This document shows positions 16,961 through 25,503 of a stretch of DNA of 64,000 nt, one piece after another (the stretch's first letter is position 1; each line of letters opens with the position of its first letter). The stretch is from positions 1 through 64,000 of the forward strand of contig NZ_JABWGX010000003.1 in assembly GCF_021730435.1 (NCBI RefSeq), written 5' to 3'. Source of the DNA: Xanthobacter agilis. GTDB lineage: Bacteria > Pseudomonadota > Alphaproteobacteria > Rhizobiales > Xanthobacteraceae. The notes beneath the pieces were generated by a model. That model ran no database searches, was not told the DNA's origin, and saw only the letters and a list, made by a program, of their open reading frames with translations. Position numbers and translations under genes: made by a program.

Positions 16961-16980
16961 AATGACGATTCAATGTCATT
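16961..16980. promoter_or_regulatory. AATGAC-N8-GTCATT inverted repeat
   Basis: Perfect 6-bp arms at 16961-16966 and 16975-16980 in the AT-richer 73-bp gap between phaZ and the metallopeptidase gene, 24 bp upstream of the latter's start. This could be an operator or a weak hairpin; no family consensus is recognised. Confidence 0.3.
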
Positions 16981-17009
16981 GTCTCTAGAAATGGCGCCCC
17001 CGACTAGAG

Positions 17010-18458
17010 CTAAGGTGCAGCATTCCGGGGATAAAGTGAAGTGACGTTTGCGGGCAATGCGAACACGTCAGGCTCGTCTGCCGCGTCCGCCGGCTCTGAA
17101 CGCGACCTTGCCCGCGCCTCCACCATGCCGTCGTACGTCGCCCCGCGCGGATATTCGACACTCAGGATGAAATCGGTGATGCGGGGAGCGATCTCAGCCC
17201 GGAAGCGGGAGCCGTTGAAGACGCCATAATGGCCGACGCCCGGCTGTTCCCAATGGACCCGCCGGTCTTCGGGAATGCGCGGGCACAATCTGTGCGCCGC
17301 CTTGGTCTGGCCGATGCCGGAGATGTCGTCCTTTTCCCCCTCCACCGTCATCAGCGCCACCCGATGGATGGCTTCGGGCTTCACCATCTGGCCGTGGTGC
17401 AGGATCTCGCCCTTCGGCAGGGCATGGGTGACGAACACGTTCTCGACGGTTTCGAGATAGAACTCGGCGGTCAGGTCCATCACCGCGAGGTATTCGTCAT
17501 AGAAGTCGCGGTGCTTTTCCACCGAATCGCCGTCGCCCTTCACCAGATGGGTGAACAGGTCCCAATGGGCCTGGACGTGACGGTCAAGATTCATATGCAT
17601 GAAGCCGTTGAGTTGCAGGAAGCCGGGATAGACCTCCCGCAATGCGCCGGGATGCGTCCACGGAACGGCGGTGATGACGTTGCGGCGGAACCAGTCGATG
17701 CCGCGATCCTGGGCGAGGGCGTTGACCGCGGTAGGCGCCTCGCGGGTGTCTATGGGCCCGCCCATGAGGGTCATGGACCTCGGCACATAGGGGTCTTCCT
17801 CCGCCTCCATGCGGGCCACCGCCATCATCACCGGAACCGCCGGCTGGCACACCGCCATAACGTGGCAGTCGCCGCCCAGGCGGTGGAAGATGGAAATGAG
17901 GTAGTCCACATAATCGGACAGGCCGAACCGGCCCTCGGCGAGGGGCACCAGCTTGGCGTCCACCCAGTCGGTCACATAGACGTCGTGGTTGGGCAGCATG
18001 GCCTCCACGGTGCCGCGCAGCAAAGTGGCGTGGTGGCCCGACACCGGCGCCACCACCAGCAGCTTGGGCTGCGGGCGAACCGGGGGATGCTCGAACGCCC
18101 GTTCGAAATGCAGCAGGTTGCAGAAGGGGCGGCGCCACACGGTGTTGAGGTGCACCGGCACGCGCTGGCCTTCCACCACGGTTTCGGCGATACCCCAATC
18201 GGGTTTTCCGTAACGTCGCGTGGTGCGCTCGAACAATTCGCAGGCCGCCGCCATGGATTTGCCGAGGGTGGTGTGGGAGGCCGGATTGATGGGGTTCTTC
18301 AGGAGCAGGCGGCTGGCGTCCGCCATGGCGCGGGAGGGGTTGAGCGCGGCGTGTCCGATCTCGTAGAGCCAGTAGAGCGGCGCTGAATAACCGGCCTCCA
18401 TCCCAAACTCGCGTTGAGTCGGGCGGCGGGTCGAGCCCGCGAAATCTCCAATCGCCAT
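17010..18458 (-). CDS. phaZ: Intracellular polyhydroxyalkanoate (PHB) depolymerase
   Basis: Hydrolyses stored poly-3-hydroxybutyrate granules in the cytoplasm. The 482-residue product matches the intracellular PhaZ group: N-terminal LYWLYEIGHAALNPSR, an alpha/beta-hydrolase core with the cysteine nucleophile in VCQPAVPVM near residue 204 (a lipase-box variant), the acid in GEKDDISG and the His in GVGHYGVFNGSRF. No signal peptide. The chosen start has GAGGA eight bases upstream; a second ATG 19 codons further in is closer to the usual family N-terminus and cannot be ruled out. The gene diverges from actS, and the metallopeptidase gene follows it. Confidence 0.93.
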   Translation of the reverse strand: MAIGDFAGSTRRPTQREFGMEAGYSAPLYWLYEIGHAALNPSRAMADASRLLLKNPINPASHTTLGKSMAAACELFERTTRRYGKPDWGIAETVVEGQRVPVHLNTVWRRPFCNLLHFERAFEHPPVRPQPKLLVVAPVSGHHATLLRGTVEAMLPNHDVYVTDWVDAKLVPLAEGRFGLSDYVDYLISIFHRLGGDCHVMAVCQPAVPVMMAVARMEAEEDPYVPRSMTLMGGPIDTREAPTAVNALAQDRGIDWFRRNVITAVPWTHPGALREVYPGFLQLNGFMHMNLDRHVQAHWDLFTHLVKGDGDSVEKHRDFYDEYLAVMDLTAEFYLETVENVFVTHALPKGEILHHGQMVKPEAIHRVALMTVEGEKDDISGIGQTKAAHRLCPRIPEDRRVHWEQPGVGHYGVFNGSRFRAEIAPRITDFILSVEYPRGATYDGMVEARARSRSEPADAADEPDVFALPANVTSLYPRNAAP

Positions 18459-18591
18459 CGGCGTTCCTCACTTTATTGTGCGTTTCTCGCATTATTTTAG
18501 GATCTGAGCCTGTGCCCTCTTTCCTATTTGGTCAATGCCGACAAAAGAAATAGGCAGGCCTTGCCGTGAACTATGGCCAAGATGTCACATT

Positions 18592-18606
18592 GTCGCGTAT
18601 TGCGAC
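18592..18606. promoter_or_regulatory. GTCGC-N5-GCGAC site upstream of actS
   Basis: Perfect 5-bp inverted arms 46 bp upstream of actS in the phaZ-actS divergent region. Each arm matches a half-site of the RegA/PrrA type (GNCGC / GCGNC), but the arms are in the everted rather than the usual order, so binding by ActR is only a suggestion. Confidence 0.3.
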
Positions 18607-18651
18607 GGTCAGTGTTGCGCCTGAAACCCTGCCGGAAAGTGAAGACTCCCA

Positions 18652-20019
18652 ATGAATCCCGCTTTCGCTCCGCCGCTGCACGGGCGCTCCTTCGGGCTCC
18701 GGTTGGACACCTTGATTCGTCTGCGCTGGCTTGCGGTGGCGGGCCAGATCGCCGCGCTGGTAGTGGTGCGGCTGCTTTTGGGCTTTCCGCTGCCGCTGGC
18801 GCCGTGTTTTGCGGTCGTCGCCCTGTCGGCGCTGGTGAATGTGCTGCTGCGCATCAAGTATCCGGTGGCGCGACGCCTCAGCGATACTGCCGCCGGCCCG
18901 CTGCTCGCCTATGACCTGCTCCAGCTCACGGCGCTGCTGTACCTCACCGGAGGGCTCAAGAATCCGTTCGCGCTGCTCTATCTCGCCCCGGTGATGATCT
19001 CGGCCACCGCGCTGGCCTGGAGCACCACGGTGCTGCTGGGCATTCTGGCGGCGGCAAGCGCCGGCGCGGTCGGGCTGTGGGCGCGGCCGCTGCCTTGGGC
19101 GGGGGAGGCGCTGCCGGTGTTGCCGGAGCTGTATCTCGCCGGCATCTGGGTGGCGCTCACGGTCTCCATCGGCTTCATCGGCCTGCATGCGTGGCGGGTG
19201 GCGGAGGAGGCTCGGGAATTGGCGGATGCCCTTGCGGCAACCGAACTGGTGCTGGCGCGGGAGCAGCATCTGTCGGCCATCGACGGGCTGGCGGCGGCGG
19301 CGGCGCACGAACTGGGCACGCCGCTGTCGACCATCGCCCTGGTGGTGAAGGAGATGCAGCGCGCCATGCCGCCCGGCGCGTCCTACGCGGAGGATGTGGC
19401 CTTGCTGCGCGACCAGGTGGCGCGCTGCCGCGACATCCTGCAAACGCTCACCTCGCTGCGCTCCGGCGATGCGCCGTTCGATCGCATGCCGGTGCGGGTG
19501 CTGCTGGAGGAAGTGGCCGAGCCGCACCGCAATTTCGGCATCGCCATTGTCATCAACGCGCCCGGCCGCCCCAGCGACCCGGTGATCAACCGCAATCCGG
19601 GCCTGCTCTACGGGCTTGGCAACCTGGTGGAGAATGCGGTGGATTTCGCCCGTTCGCGGGTCGATATCGCGGCCGAATGGACCCCCACCAGCCTCGTCAT
19701 CGTGGTGGAGGACGACGGGCCGGGCTTCTCGCCCGAGGTGAGCGCGCGCATCGGCCAGCCCTATGTGACCTCCCGCGCCCGCGAGCGGCAGGAGGACCGC
19801 CAGGACGCGGACGAGGAGAGCGGGTTGGGCCTCGGGTTTTTCATCGCCAAGACCCTGCTGGAGCGGACCGGCGCCAGCCTCACCTTCGAAAACCGCCCGC
19901 TCCCGGCGAGCGGGGCGTCCATACGGATCACTTGGCCCCGGCGTGCATTGGCCTTAGAACTGGATCGCGACGCGACAAAGGGACGCGGACCGGACTATTC
20001 TGCCTCCGAAGGCGCGTAA
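18652..20019 (+). CDS. actS: Redox-sensing histidine kinase ActS/RegB/PrrB
   Basis: Membrane sensor kinase of the RegB-RegA system, which adjusts respiration, carbon and nitrogen fixation genes to redox state. The 455-residue product has about six N-terminal membrane segments including the quinone-responsive heptad GGLKNPF near residue 102, then the H box AAAAHELGTPLSTIAL, the redox-reactive Cys in QVARCRDIL, the N box GLGNLVENAVDFA and G boxes (DDGPGFS, GLGLGFFIA). Both redox features of the family are thus present. Its partner actR begins 94 bp downstream. It is transcribed divergently from phaZ. Confidence 0.95.
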   Translation: MNPAFAPPLHGRSFGLRLDTLIRLRWLAVAGQIAALVVVRLLLGFPLPLAPCFAVVALSALVNVLLRIKYPVARRLSDTAAGPLLAYDLLQLTALLYLTGGLKNPFALLYLAPVMISATALAWSTTVLLGILAAASAGAVGLWARPLPWAGEALPVLPELYLAGIWVALTVSIGFIGLHAWRVAEEARELADALAATELVLAREQHLSAIDGLAAAAAHELGTPLSTIALVVKEMQRAMPPGASYAEDVALLRDQVARCRDILQTLTSLRSGDAPFDRMPVRVLLEEVAEPHRNFGIAIVINAPGRPSDPVINRNPGLLYGLGNLVENAVDFARSRVDIAAEWTPTSLVIVVEDDGPGFSPEVSARIGQPYVTSRARERQEDRQDADEESGLGLGFFIAKTLLERTGASLTFENRPLPASGASIRITWPRRALALELDRDATKGRGPDYSASEGA

Positions 20020-20113
20020 AAGCGGACACGGAAACGCCCCGTTCCAGCACGCCATTGTTTTTTGCTGTTCAGGCGCAGTGCACAGCGCCCCCGGATGTCG
20101 AGGACACATAACG

Positions 20114-20668
20114 ATGAATGAAACGACGCCGCTCGAAGTGGGAGAAGACCGCACGGTCCTGATCGTCGACGACGATCGCTCCTTCCTGCAGCGCCTCGCG
20201 CGGGCCATGGAGGCGCGCGGCTTCCTGGTCGCCACCGCCGAAACCGTGGCCGATGGCCTCGCCCAGGTGGAGCAGGCGGCGCCTGCCTTCGCGGTGGTGG
20301 ACATGCGGCTCGGCGACGGCACCGGCCTCGACGTGATTTCCGCCTTGAAGAAGCACCGCCCCGGCGCCCGCGCCATCGTGCTCACCGGCTACGGCAATAT
20401 TGCCACGGCCGTCACCGCCGTGAAGCTCGGCGCGGTGGACTATCTCGCCAAGCCCGCCGACGCCGATGACGTGGTGGCCGCGCTGATCGCCTCGGGCGAT
20501 CACAAGCCCCATCCGCCGGAAAATCCCATGTCCGCCGACCGGGTGCGCTGGGAACACATCCAGCGCGTCTATGAATTGTGCGGACGCAACGTGTCGGAGA
20601 CGGCGCGCCGCCTGTCCATGCATCGGCGCACGCTGCAGCGTATCCTGGCCAAGCGCGCCCCGCGCTGA
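20114..20668 (+). CDS. actR: Response regulator ActR/RegA/PrrA
   Basis: Global redox response regulator partnered with ActS. The 184-residue protein has a receiver domain (acidic pair in VLIVDDDRSF, phospho-Asp in VVDMRLGDGTG, Thr in VLTGYG, Lys in YLAKPAD), a short proline-containing linker (PHPPENPMS) and the nearly invariant Fis-type helix-turn-helix GRNVSETARRLSMHRRTLQR of RegA proteins. The start at 20114 gives the normal family length; the open frame extends 12 codons upstream without a good ribosome-binding site. Confidence 0.96.
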   Translation: MNETTPLEVGEDRTVLIVDDDRSFLQRLARAMEARGFLVATAETVADGLAQVEQAAPAFAVVDMRLGDGTGLDVISALKKHRPGARAIVLTGYGNIATAVTAVKLGAVDYLAKPADADDVVAALIASGDHKPHPPENPMSADRVRWEHIQRVYELCGRNVSETARRLSMHRRTLQRILAKRAPR

Positions 20669-20819
20669 GCGGACGGGCCGTCATCGGCGGAACTTGGTTC
20701 AAAGGCTGGTCGCGGGTTGATGCGGGCGGTCCCAAAGGGCATTTGCGCGGCCACAGGCCCTGTGGCGCCGGCCGCGGATGGCCTTTCGCGCATGGGCGTC
20801 GGGACGTATGGTCATCGCC

Positions 20820-20873
20820 GGACCGGCAACGCGGGAGCGCCAACGTGGGACCGGCAACGTGGGACCGGCAACG
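20820..20873 (+). repeat. 14-bp tandem repeat, about 3.9 copies
   Basis: Units GGGACCGGCAACGT: 20820-20832 (13 bp), 20833-20846 (two changes), 20847-20860 (perfect) and 20861-20873. It lies between the convergent actR and mmcB genes, 23 bp from the mmcB stop. A candidate variable-number repeat. Confidence 0.75.
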
Positions 20874-20895
20874 GCTTGGCGCCGCACGTCCGACC

Positions 20896-21372
20896 TCAGA
20901 TGTCGAGCCGCAGCAGGTCCGGGTCGTGGAGGGCGGCGAGGCGGTTGGCGGCGGTGCGGGCGAAGCGCAGGGTCAGGGCCTTGCGCGTCGCCGCCGGCAA
21001 GGCGTGGCGCGGCGGTGGCCGCAGCAGCTCGGCGCCGAAGGCGTCCGCCACCAGCAGGCCGGTCTCCTGCGGCAGGATCTCGACCGGAAAGCCGAGCGGC
21101 ACCGCGAACAGCAGCCGGTCGCAAAAGGCGCGGTATTCCGGCCATTTGCCATCGGTGCGGAAGTCCTGCACCGAGGACTTGATCTCGATGATGGAGATCT
21201 CGCCGCGCCCATCGAGGGCCAGCACATCGGCGCGCCGGCCGGAGGCGAGGGAAAACTCCGTCACCCCGACCACCCCGTGGGCCGCCAGATGGCGCAGCAC
21301 CCCCCGCTGCACCGCCAGCGCGGTGGGAGATTGCCGCCCGTCCGGCCGCGGCTGGGGTTCGCTCTGCCTCAC
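20896..21372 (-). CDS. mmcB: MmcB family DNA repair protein
   Basis: A 158-residue nuclease-fold protein of the MmcB family, named from Caulobacter, where it is linked to the SOS/mitomycin C response. A PD-(D/E)xK-like core is visible: ADVLALDGRGEISIIEIKSS supplies the Asp and the Glu-x-Lys, followed by DFRTDGKWPEYRAFCDR. No ATG is available; the start is GTG at 21372, whose last two bases form the upstream TGA stop (GTGA overlap), so translation is probably coupled to the YihY-like gene. A LexA-type site was not recognised upstream. Confidence 0.87.
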   Translation of the reverse strand: MRQSEPQPRPDGRQSPTALAVQRGVLRHLAAHGVVGVTEFSLASGRRADVLALDGRGEISIIEIKSSVQDFRTDGKWPEYRAFCDRLLFAVPLGFPVEILPQETGLLVADAFGAELLRPPPRHALPAATRKALTLRFARTAANRLAALHDPDLLRLDI

Positions 21373-22259
21373 GTCTGCGCGCCCTCGGACAGACGTTCGC
21401 GGGCCAGCCGCTCGTCGTCCACCGGCTGGTGCGCCTTGTCGTCGCGCGAGATCGCGGCGTTGAGCTCGCCGCCGAACACGAAGATGGACGCGGTCAGGTA
21501 AAGGAACACGAGCGCGATCATCACCGAGGCGAGGCCGGCATAGGTGGTGACGTAATTGGCGGGAAATTCCGACAGATACATGCCGAAGGCGGAGGCGGCC
21601 ACGAGCCACAGCACCAGGGTGACGAGGATGCCGGGCGCAACCTCCGCCAGACGGCGCCGGCCCGCCGGCAGCCACAGATGGGCCACCACCAGCGCCACCA
21701 CGAGAATGATGGAGGTGGCGGCGAAACGGGCCAGGGTGACGATGTGGGAGAACGGCTTCAAGGCCGGAAGCTGCACTACCGCGGCGTGCCACAGCAGCGG
21801 CCCGAGCACCACCAGGAACGACAAGGCGAGGATGGCCGCCGCCGACAGCAGCACATAGCCGATGGATTCCAGGCGCAGCCAGTACCAGGCGCGCTCCTCC
21901 TTCTTGCCGTAGGCGCGGTTGAGGCCGATGCGCAGGCTCTCGATGCCATTGGAGGAGAAGTAGAGGGCGAGCAGCACGCCATAGGTGAGCGCATCCGTGC
22001 GCACCTGGTTCACCACATTGTAGATCTCGCGTGAGATGGGGTCGGCCACCTGCTGGGGCCAGCTTTCGAGCAGCAGCGGGATGGTCTCGGCCGCCAGCGG
22101 TCGCAGATCCAGGAAGCCGGCCAGGGCGGTCACGAAGATCAAGAACGGAAACAGCGACATGAGCGCCGACAGCGCGATGTGGCTGGAGATCGCCCAGCCG
22201 TCGTCGGCGCTGAAGGTCCACACCGCGTCCAGGACGATACGGATGATGCGTCGCAGCAT
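21369..22259 (-). CDS. YihY/BrkB family inner-membrane protein
   Basis: A 296-residue protein with about six membrane segments of the YihY/virulence factor BrkB family (older name: ribonuclease BN, now considered wrong for this family). Conserved parts: DDGWAISSHIALSALMSLFPF near the N-terminus, a YFSSNGIESLRIGLNRAYG stretch and FGGELNAAI before the hydrophilic tail. Function unknown; an envelope role is likely. An in-frame ATG nine codons upstream (22286) is an alternative start. Its stop overlaps the start of mmcB by four bases. Confidence 0.88.
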   Translation of the reverse strand: MLRRIIRIVLDAVWTFSADDGWAISSHIALSALMSLFPFLIFVTALAGFLDLRPLAAETIPLLLESWPQQVADPISREIYNVVNQVRTDALTYGVLLALYFSSNGIESLRIGLNRAYGKKEERAWYWLRLESIGYVLLSAAAILALSFLVVLGPLLWHAAVVQLPALKPFSHIVTLARFAATSIILVVALVVAHLWLPAGRRRLAEVAPGILVTLVLWLVAASAFGMYLSEFPANYVTTYAGLASVMIALVFLYLTASIFVFGGELNAAISRDDKAHQPVDDERLARERLSEGAQT

Positions 22260-22452
22260 GAGAGGTTCCGTTAGCTCATGCGACACATCGGGCTTTCCCT
22301 CGCGATTGGCAAGCCGCAGCGATGCCGCGCGCCGCACCCGCGCGGGTGCTTGAGTTTGGGCGCGGATTCGGTGATCAGCAGGCGCGGGCCGCGCGCGGCC
22401 CCGTCCTTCGGCGTTGGCCGCTCCGGCGCCCGCCCCAGAGAGTGGGTGTTGC

Positions 22453-23544
22453 ATGCCTTCCTTCCTGCCCCGGCGCCTCGGCGCGGTTTTCGCGCCCAGC
22501 CATTACAAGCTCGGCCTGAAGGCGGCGGTGGCGGCGCTCGCCTCCTATGGGGTCGCCTATGGCCTCAATCTGCCGAACGGCTATTGGGCGGTGCTGACCG
22601 CGATCCTGGTGGTGCAGTCCACCATCGGGGCGAGCCTGTCGGTGGCCATCGATCGCGGGCTGGGCACGGTGGTGGGCGGCATCGTCGGGGTCATCGCGGC
22701 GACACTGGCCGGGCCGTCGGCGATCCTCACCATCGTGGCGCTGGGCGTGGCGGTCATCATCACCAGCACGCTGGCGGCCAAGTTCTCCAGCTACAAGCTG
22801 GCGCCGGTGACGGCGGTGATCGTCCTGCTCTCGGACCCCACCCATGTGGACCCGTGGATTTCGGGCCTGCATCGGGTGTTCGAGATCGGGCTCGGCGGGG
22901 CGGTCGGGGTGCTGTGCGCGCTGCTGATCCTGCCGGCGCGGGCGGTGTTCTTCCTGTTTCCCCAATGCGCGTCGGCGGTGAAGCTGTGCGCGGCCTTGCT
23001 GGGGCTGGGCCGCGACGGCCTGCTGGGGCGGGGGTTCGATTCGGCCCGCATGGATGTCCTCAACGCCGACGCGCGCAAGGCGCTGCGGGCCGCCGATGCC
23101 CGCATCGCCGAGGCGCGGGCGGAGCAGGCCTTGTCCGGGCATGCCGATCCCACGCCGGTGGTGCGGGCGTGCCGGCGGCTGTGGCACTCGGTCATCATCC
23201 TGCTGCGGGGCACCGACACGGTTCTGTCGGCGCGGTTCGCGGCGCTGCTGGGGCCGGGCCTCGACCAGGCGGTGTCCGGGCTGACGGCTTATATGGACGT
23301 GGTGGCGCGGGCCCTCGACGGGGAGCGGGGCGCCGATCTGTCCGGCCCCGCGGAAGCCGCACGGGCCGCGGTGGTCGCCCTCGACGGCGAGGTGGAGCGG
23401 CTCAACGCCGCCGGCGCCTTCGACGCGGCGAGCGGGGCCGAGCTGCGCGTGGTGTTCGCCGCCATTTCCGCCTGTGGCCACATGATGGAGAATCTCGACG
23501 AGCTGGTGGCGCGCCTGAAGGATGTGGAGGGGCTGCCGGATTGA
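22453..23544 (+). CDS. FUSC family / aromatic acid exporter-like membrane protein
   Basis: A 363-residue protein with an N-terminal block of about six hydrophobic segments (LNLPNGYWAVLTAILVVQS, GTVVGGIVGVIAA) typical of the fusaric-acid-resistance/ArAE group, and a long soluble helical C-terminal half rich in Ala, Arg and Glu. It would sit in the inner membrane and may export small organic acids; the substrate is unknown and no accessory HlyD-type gene is adjacent. It diverges from the YihY-like gene and precedes mcd by 114 bp on the same strand. Confidence 0.82.
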   Translation: MPSFLPRRLGAVFAPSHYKLGLKAAVAALASYGVAYGLNLPNGYWAVLTAILVVQSTIGASLSVAIDRGLGTVVGGIVGVIAATLAGPSAILTIVALGVAVIITSTLAAKFSSYKLAPVTAVIVLLSDPTHVDPWISGLHRVFEIGLGGAVGVLCALLILPARAVFFLFPQCASAVKLCAALLGLGRDGLLGRGFDSARMDVLNADARKALRAADARIAEARAEQALSGHADPTPVVRACRRLWHSVIILLRGTDTVLSARFAALLGPGLDQAVSGLTAYMDVVARALDGERGADLSGPAEAARAAVVALDGEVERLNAAGAFDAASGAELRVVFAAISACGHMMENLDELVARLKDVEGLPD

Positions 23545-23658
23545 GGTCCGGCACCGCCCCGCCCCGTCCAGGGCCGCCACGGCTCAAGTCCGACATTGCT
23601 TTGGACGCGTTCCCGAGCAAGATACATTTTCGCGATGCACAAAGGGAGATCATCGTCC

Positions 23659-25350
23659 ATGTCCGCCAGCGCCGCTTTCCGTCCGGTCGATCAGAGCCCC
23701 ATCGACGCGGTCGCCCTTGGCCGAGCCGCAACGGCGCGCCTCGAAAAGCTGTTGGCGGAAGCGACCTCCGCCGTGCGGGCGCGGGTGACCGACGGCCCGA
23801 AGATCTCCTCCGCCTTGCTGGAGCAGGAGCAGCGCGCTACCCATGGCCTCGCCTGGTTCGCCACCTATGTCTTCTCGGTGCGCGAGCTGGTGCATTATGC
23901 CGACCGGCTGACCGAGATGGGCAAGTTCGGGGCGACCGAGAAGCTGATCGTGCAGATCGGCCTTGGCGAATACGTCGCCCAGATCCTCGGCGGCATTCCC
24001 ATGAGCCAGGGCGAGATCGTGCGTCTCACCGACCTGTATGTGCCGGTGGAGAGCGTCCAGGCCCTGGCGGCGGAAGCGGCGATCGCGACCCTGGCCGCGC
24101 ACGGCAACACCGCAGCCTCGCGGGCGGCGCTGGCCGACATCATCCGTGGCGACCATCCCACCGGCACCATCGGCGAGGCTGGCCTCGACGAGACGCTGGA
24201 GGCCATGCGCACCGAGATGCACCGCTTCGTCGATGCGGAAGTGGCCCCGTATGCCCACGAGTGGCACCTGAAGAATGACTACATCCCGCTCGAAATCATC
24301 GCCCAGCTTTCGGAGATGGGCGTGTTCGGCCTCACCATTCCGGAGGAGTTCGGCGGCCTCGGCCTGCCCAAGGAGGCCATGTGCGTGGTCACCGAGGAAT
24401 TGTCGCGCGGCTATATCGGCGTCGGCTCGCTCGGCACCCGCTCCGAGATCGCGGCCGAGCTGATTCTCGCCGGCGGGACGGATGAGCAGAAAGGCCAGTA
24501 TCTGCCGAAGATCGCCTCCGGCGAGATCCTGCCCACGGCGGTGTTCACCGAGCCCAACACCGGGTCCGACCTCGCCTCGCTCCGCACCCGCGCGGTGCGC
24601 GAGGGCGACCTCTACAAGGTGTCGGGCAACAAGACCTGGATCACCCATCCGGTCCGCGCCGACATCATGACCCTGCTGGTGCGCACCAATCCCAGCGAGC
24701 CGGGCTACAAGGGCTTGTCCATCCTCCTGGCTGAGAAGCCGCGCGGCACCGACGAAAACCCGTTTCCGGCCGAGGGCATGACCGGCGGCGAGATCGAGGT
24801 GCTGGGCTATCGCGGCATGAAGGAATACGAGATCGGCTTCGACGGCTTCACCGTGCCGGCGCAGAACCTGCTCGGCGGCGAGGAGGGGCAGGGCTTCAAG
24901 CAGCTCATGACCACCTTCGAGAGCGCCCGCATCCAGACCGCCGCCCGCGCCGTTGGCGTGGCCCAGGCGGCGATGGAGGTGGGGCTGAAATATGCCGAGG
25001 AGCGCATCCAGTTCGGCAAGCCGCTCATCGCCTTCCCGCGCGTGGCCGACAAGATCGTGATGATGGCGGTGGAGACCATGATCGCCCGCCAGATCACCTA
25101 TTTCGCCGCCCGCGCCAAGGACGAGGGGCGCCGCACCGATCTGGAGGCCGGCATGGCCAAGCTGCTCGGCGCCCGCGTCGCCTGGGCGGCGGCGGACAAT
25201 GCCTTGCAGATCCATGGCGGCAACGGCTTCGCGCTGGAATATCCGGTGTCGCGCATCCTGTGCGACGCGCGCATCCTCAACATCTTCGAGGGCGCGGCGG
25301 AGATCCAGGCCCAGGTCATCGCCCGCCGCCTGCTCGACGGCGGCAACTGA
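23659..25350 (+). CDS. mcd: (2S)-Methylsuccinyl-CoA dehydrogenase
   Basis: An FAD acyl-CoA dehydrogenase of 563 residues. The standard fold occupies the last 390 or so (GVFGLTIPEEFGGLG, FTEPNTGSDL, KTWITH, IHGGNGFALEYP, catalytic Glu region IFEGAAEIQ). About 170 N-terminal residues (EQEQRATHGLAWFATYV, GEYVAQILGGIPMSQGE) are absent from ordinary acyl-CoA dehydrogenases and mark the Mcd type, which oxidises (2S)-methylsuccinyl-CoA to mesaconyl-CoA in the ethylmalonyl-CoA pathway for acetyl-CoA assimilation. The start at 23659 has GGGAG upstream; an earlier in-frame ATG (23635) is less likely. The other pathway genes are not in this window. Confidence 0.88.
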   Translation: MSASAAFRPVDQSPIDAVALGRAATARLEKLLAEATSAVRARVTDGPKISSALLEQEQRATHGLAWFATYVFSVRELVHYADRLTEMGKFGATEKLIVQIGLGEYVAQILGGIPMSQGEIVRLTDLYVPVESVQALAAEAAIATLAAHGNTAASRAALADIIRGDHPTGTIGEAGLDETLEAMRTEMHRFVDAEVAPYAHEWHLKNDYIPLEIIAQLSEMGVFGLTIPEEFGGLGLPKEAMCVVTEELSRGYIGVGSLGTRSEIAAELILAGGTDEQKGQYLPKIASGEILPTAVFTEPNTGSDLASLRTRAVREGDLYKVSGNKTWITHPVRADIMTLLVRTNPSEPGYKGLSILLAEKPRGTDENPFPAEGMTGGEIEVLGYRGMKEYEIGFDGFTVPAQNLLGGEEGQGFKQLMTTFESARIQTAARAVGVAQAAMEVGLKYAEERIQFGKPLIAFPRVADKIVMMAVETMIARQITYFAARAKDEGRRTDLEAGMAKLLGARVAWAAADNALQIHGGNGFALEYPVSRILCDARILNIFEGAAEIQAQVIARRLLDGGN

Positions 25351-25355
25351 GGGCA

Positions 25356-25384
25356 AAAAGCCCGCGCCGGGTGGCCGGCGCGGG
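25356..25384 (-). terminator. Strong intrinsic terminator between mcd and proX
   Basis: Bases 25361-25370 and 25375-25384 form a perfect 10-bp GC stem with a 4-nt loop. On the minus strand it is followed by five Ts (complement of 25356-25360), making a classic terminator for the ProX-type gene ending at 25504. On the plus strand it starts 11 bp after the mcd stop and could also end mcd, but lacks a T-run there. Confidence 0.75.
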
Positions 25385-25503
25385 TGCTGTCCGGATGTGT
25401 ACGGGTAGCGGCCCATCCGCCGGCTTCCCGTCCTCCCGTTTTCCGTCGTGGTTTTACGTTGGGGAATGCCGTTTCGTGGTCTCGCCGCGCGGGTGGTCGG
25501 GCG

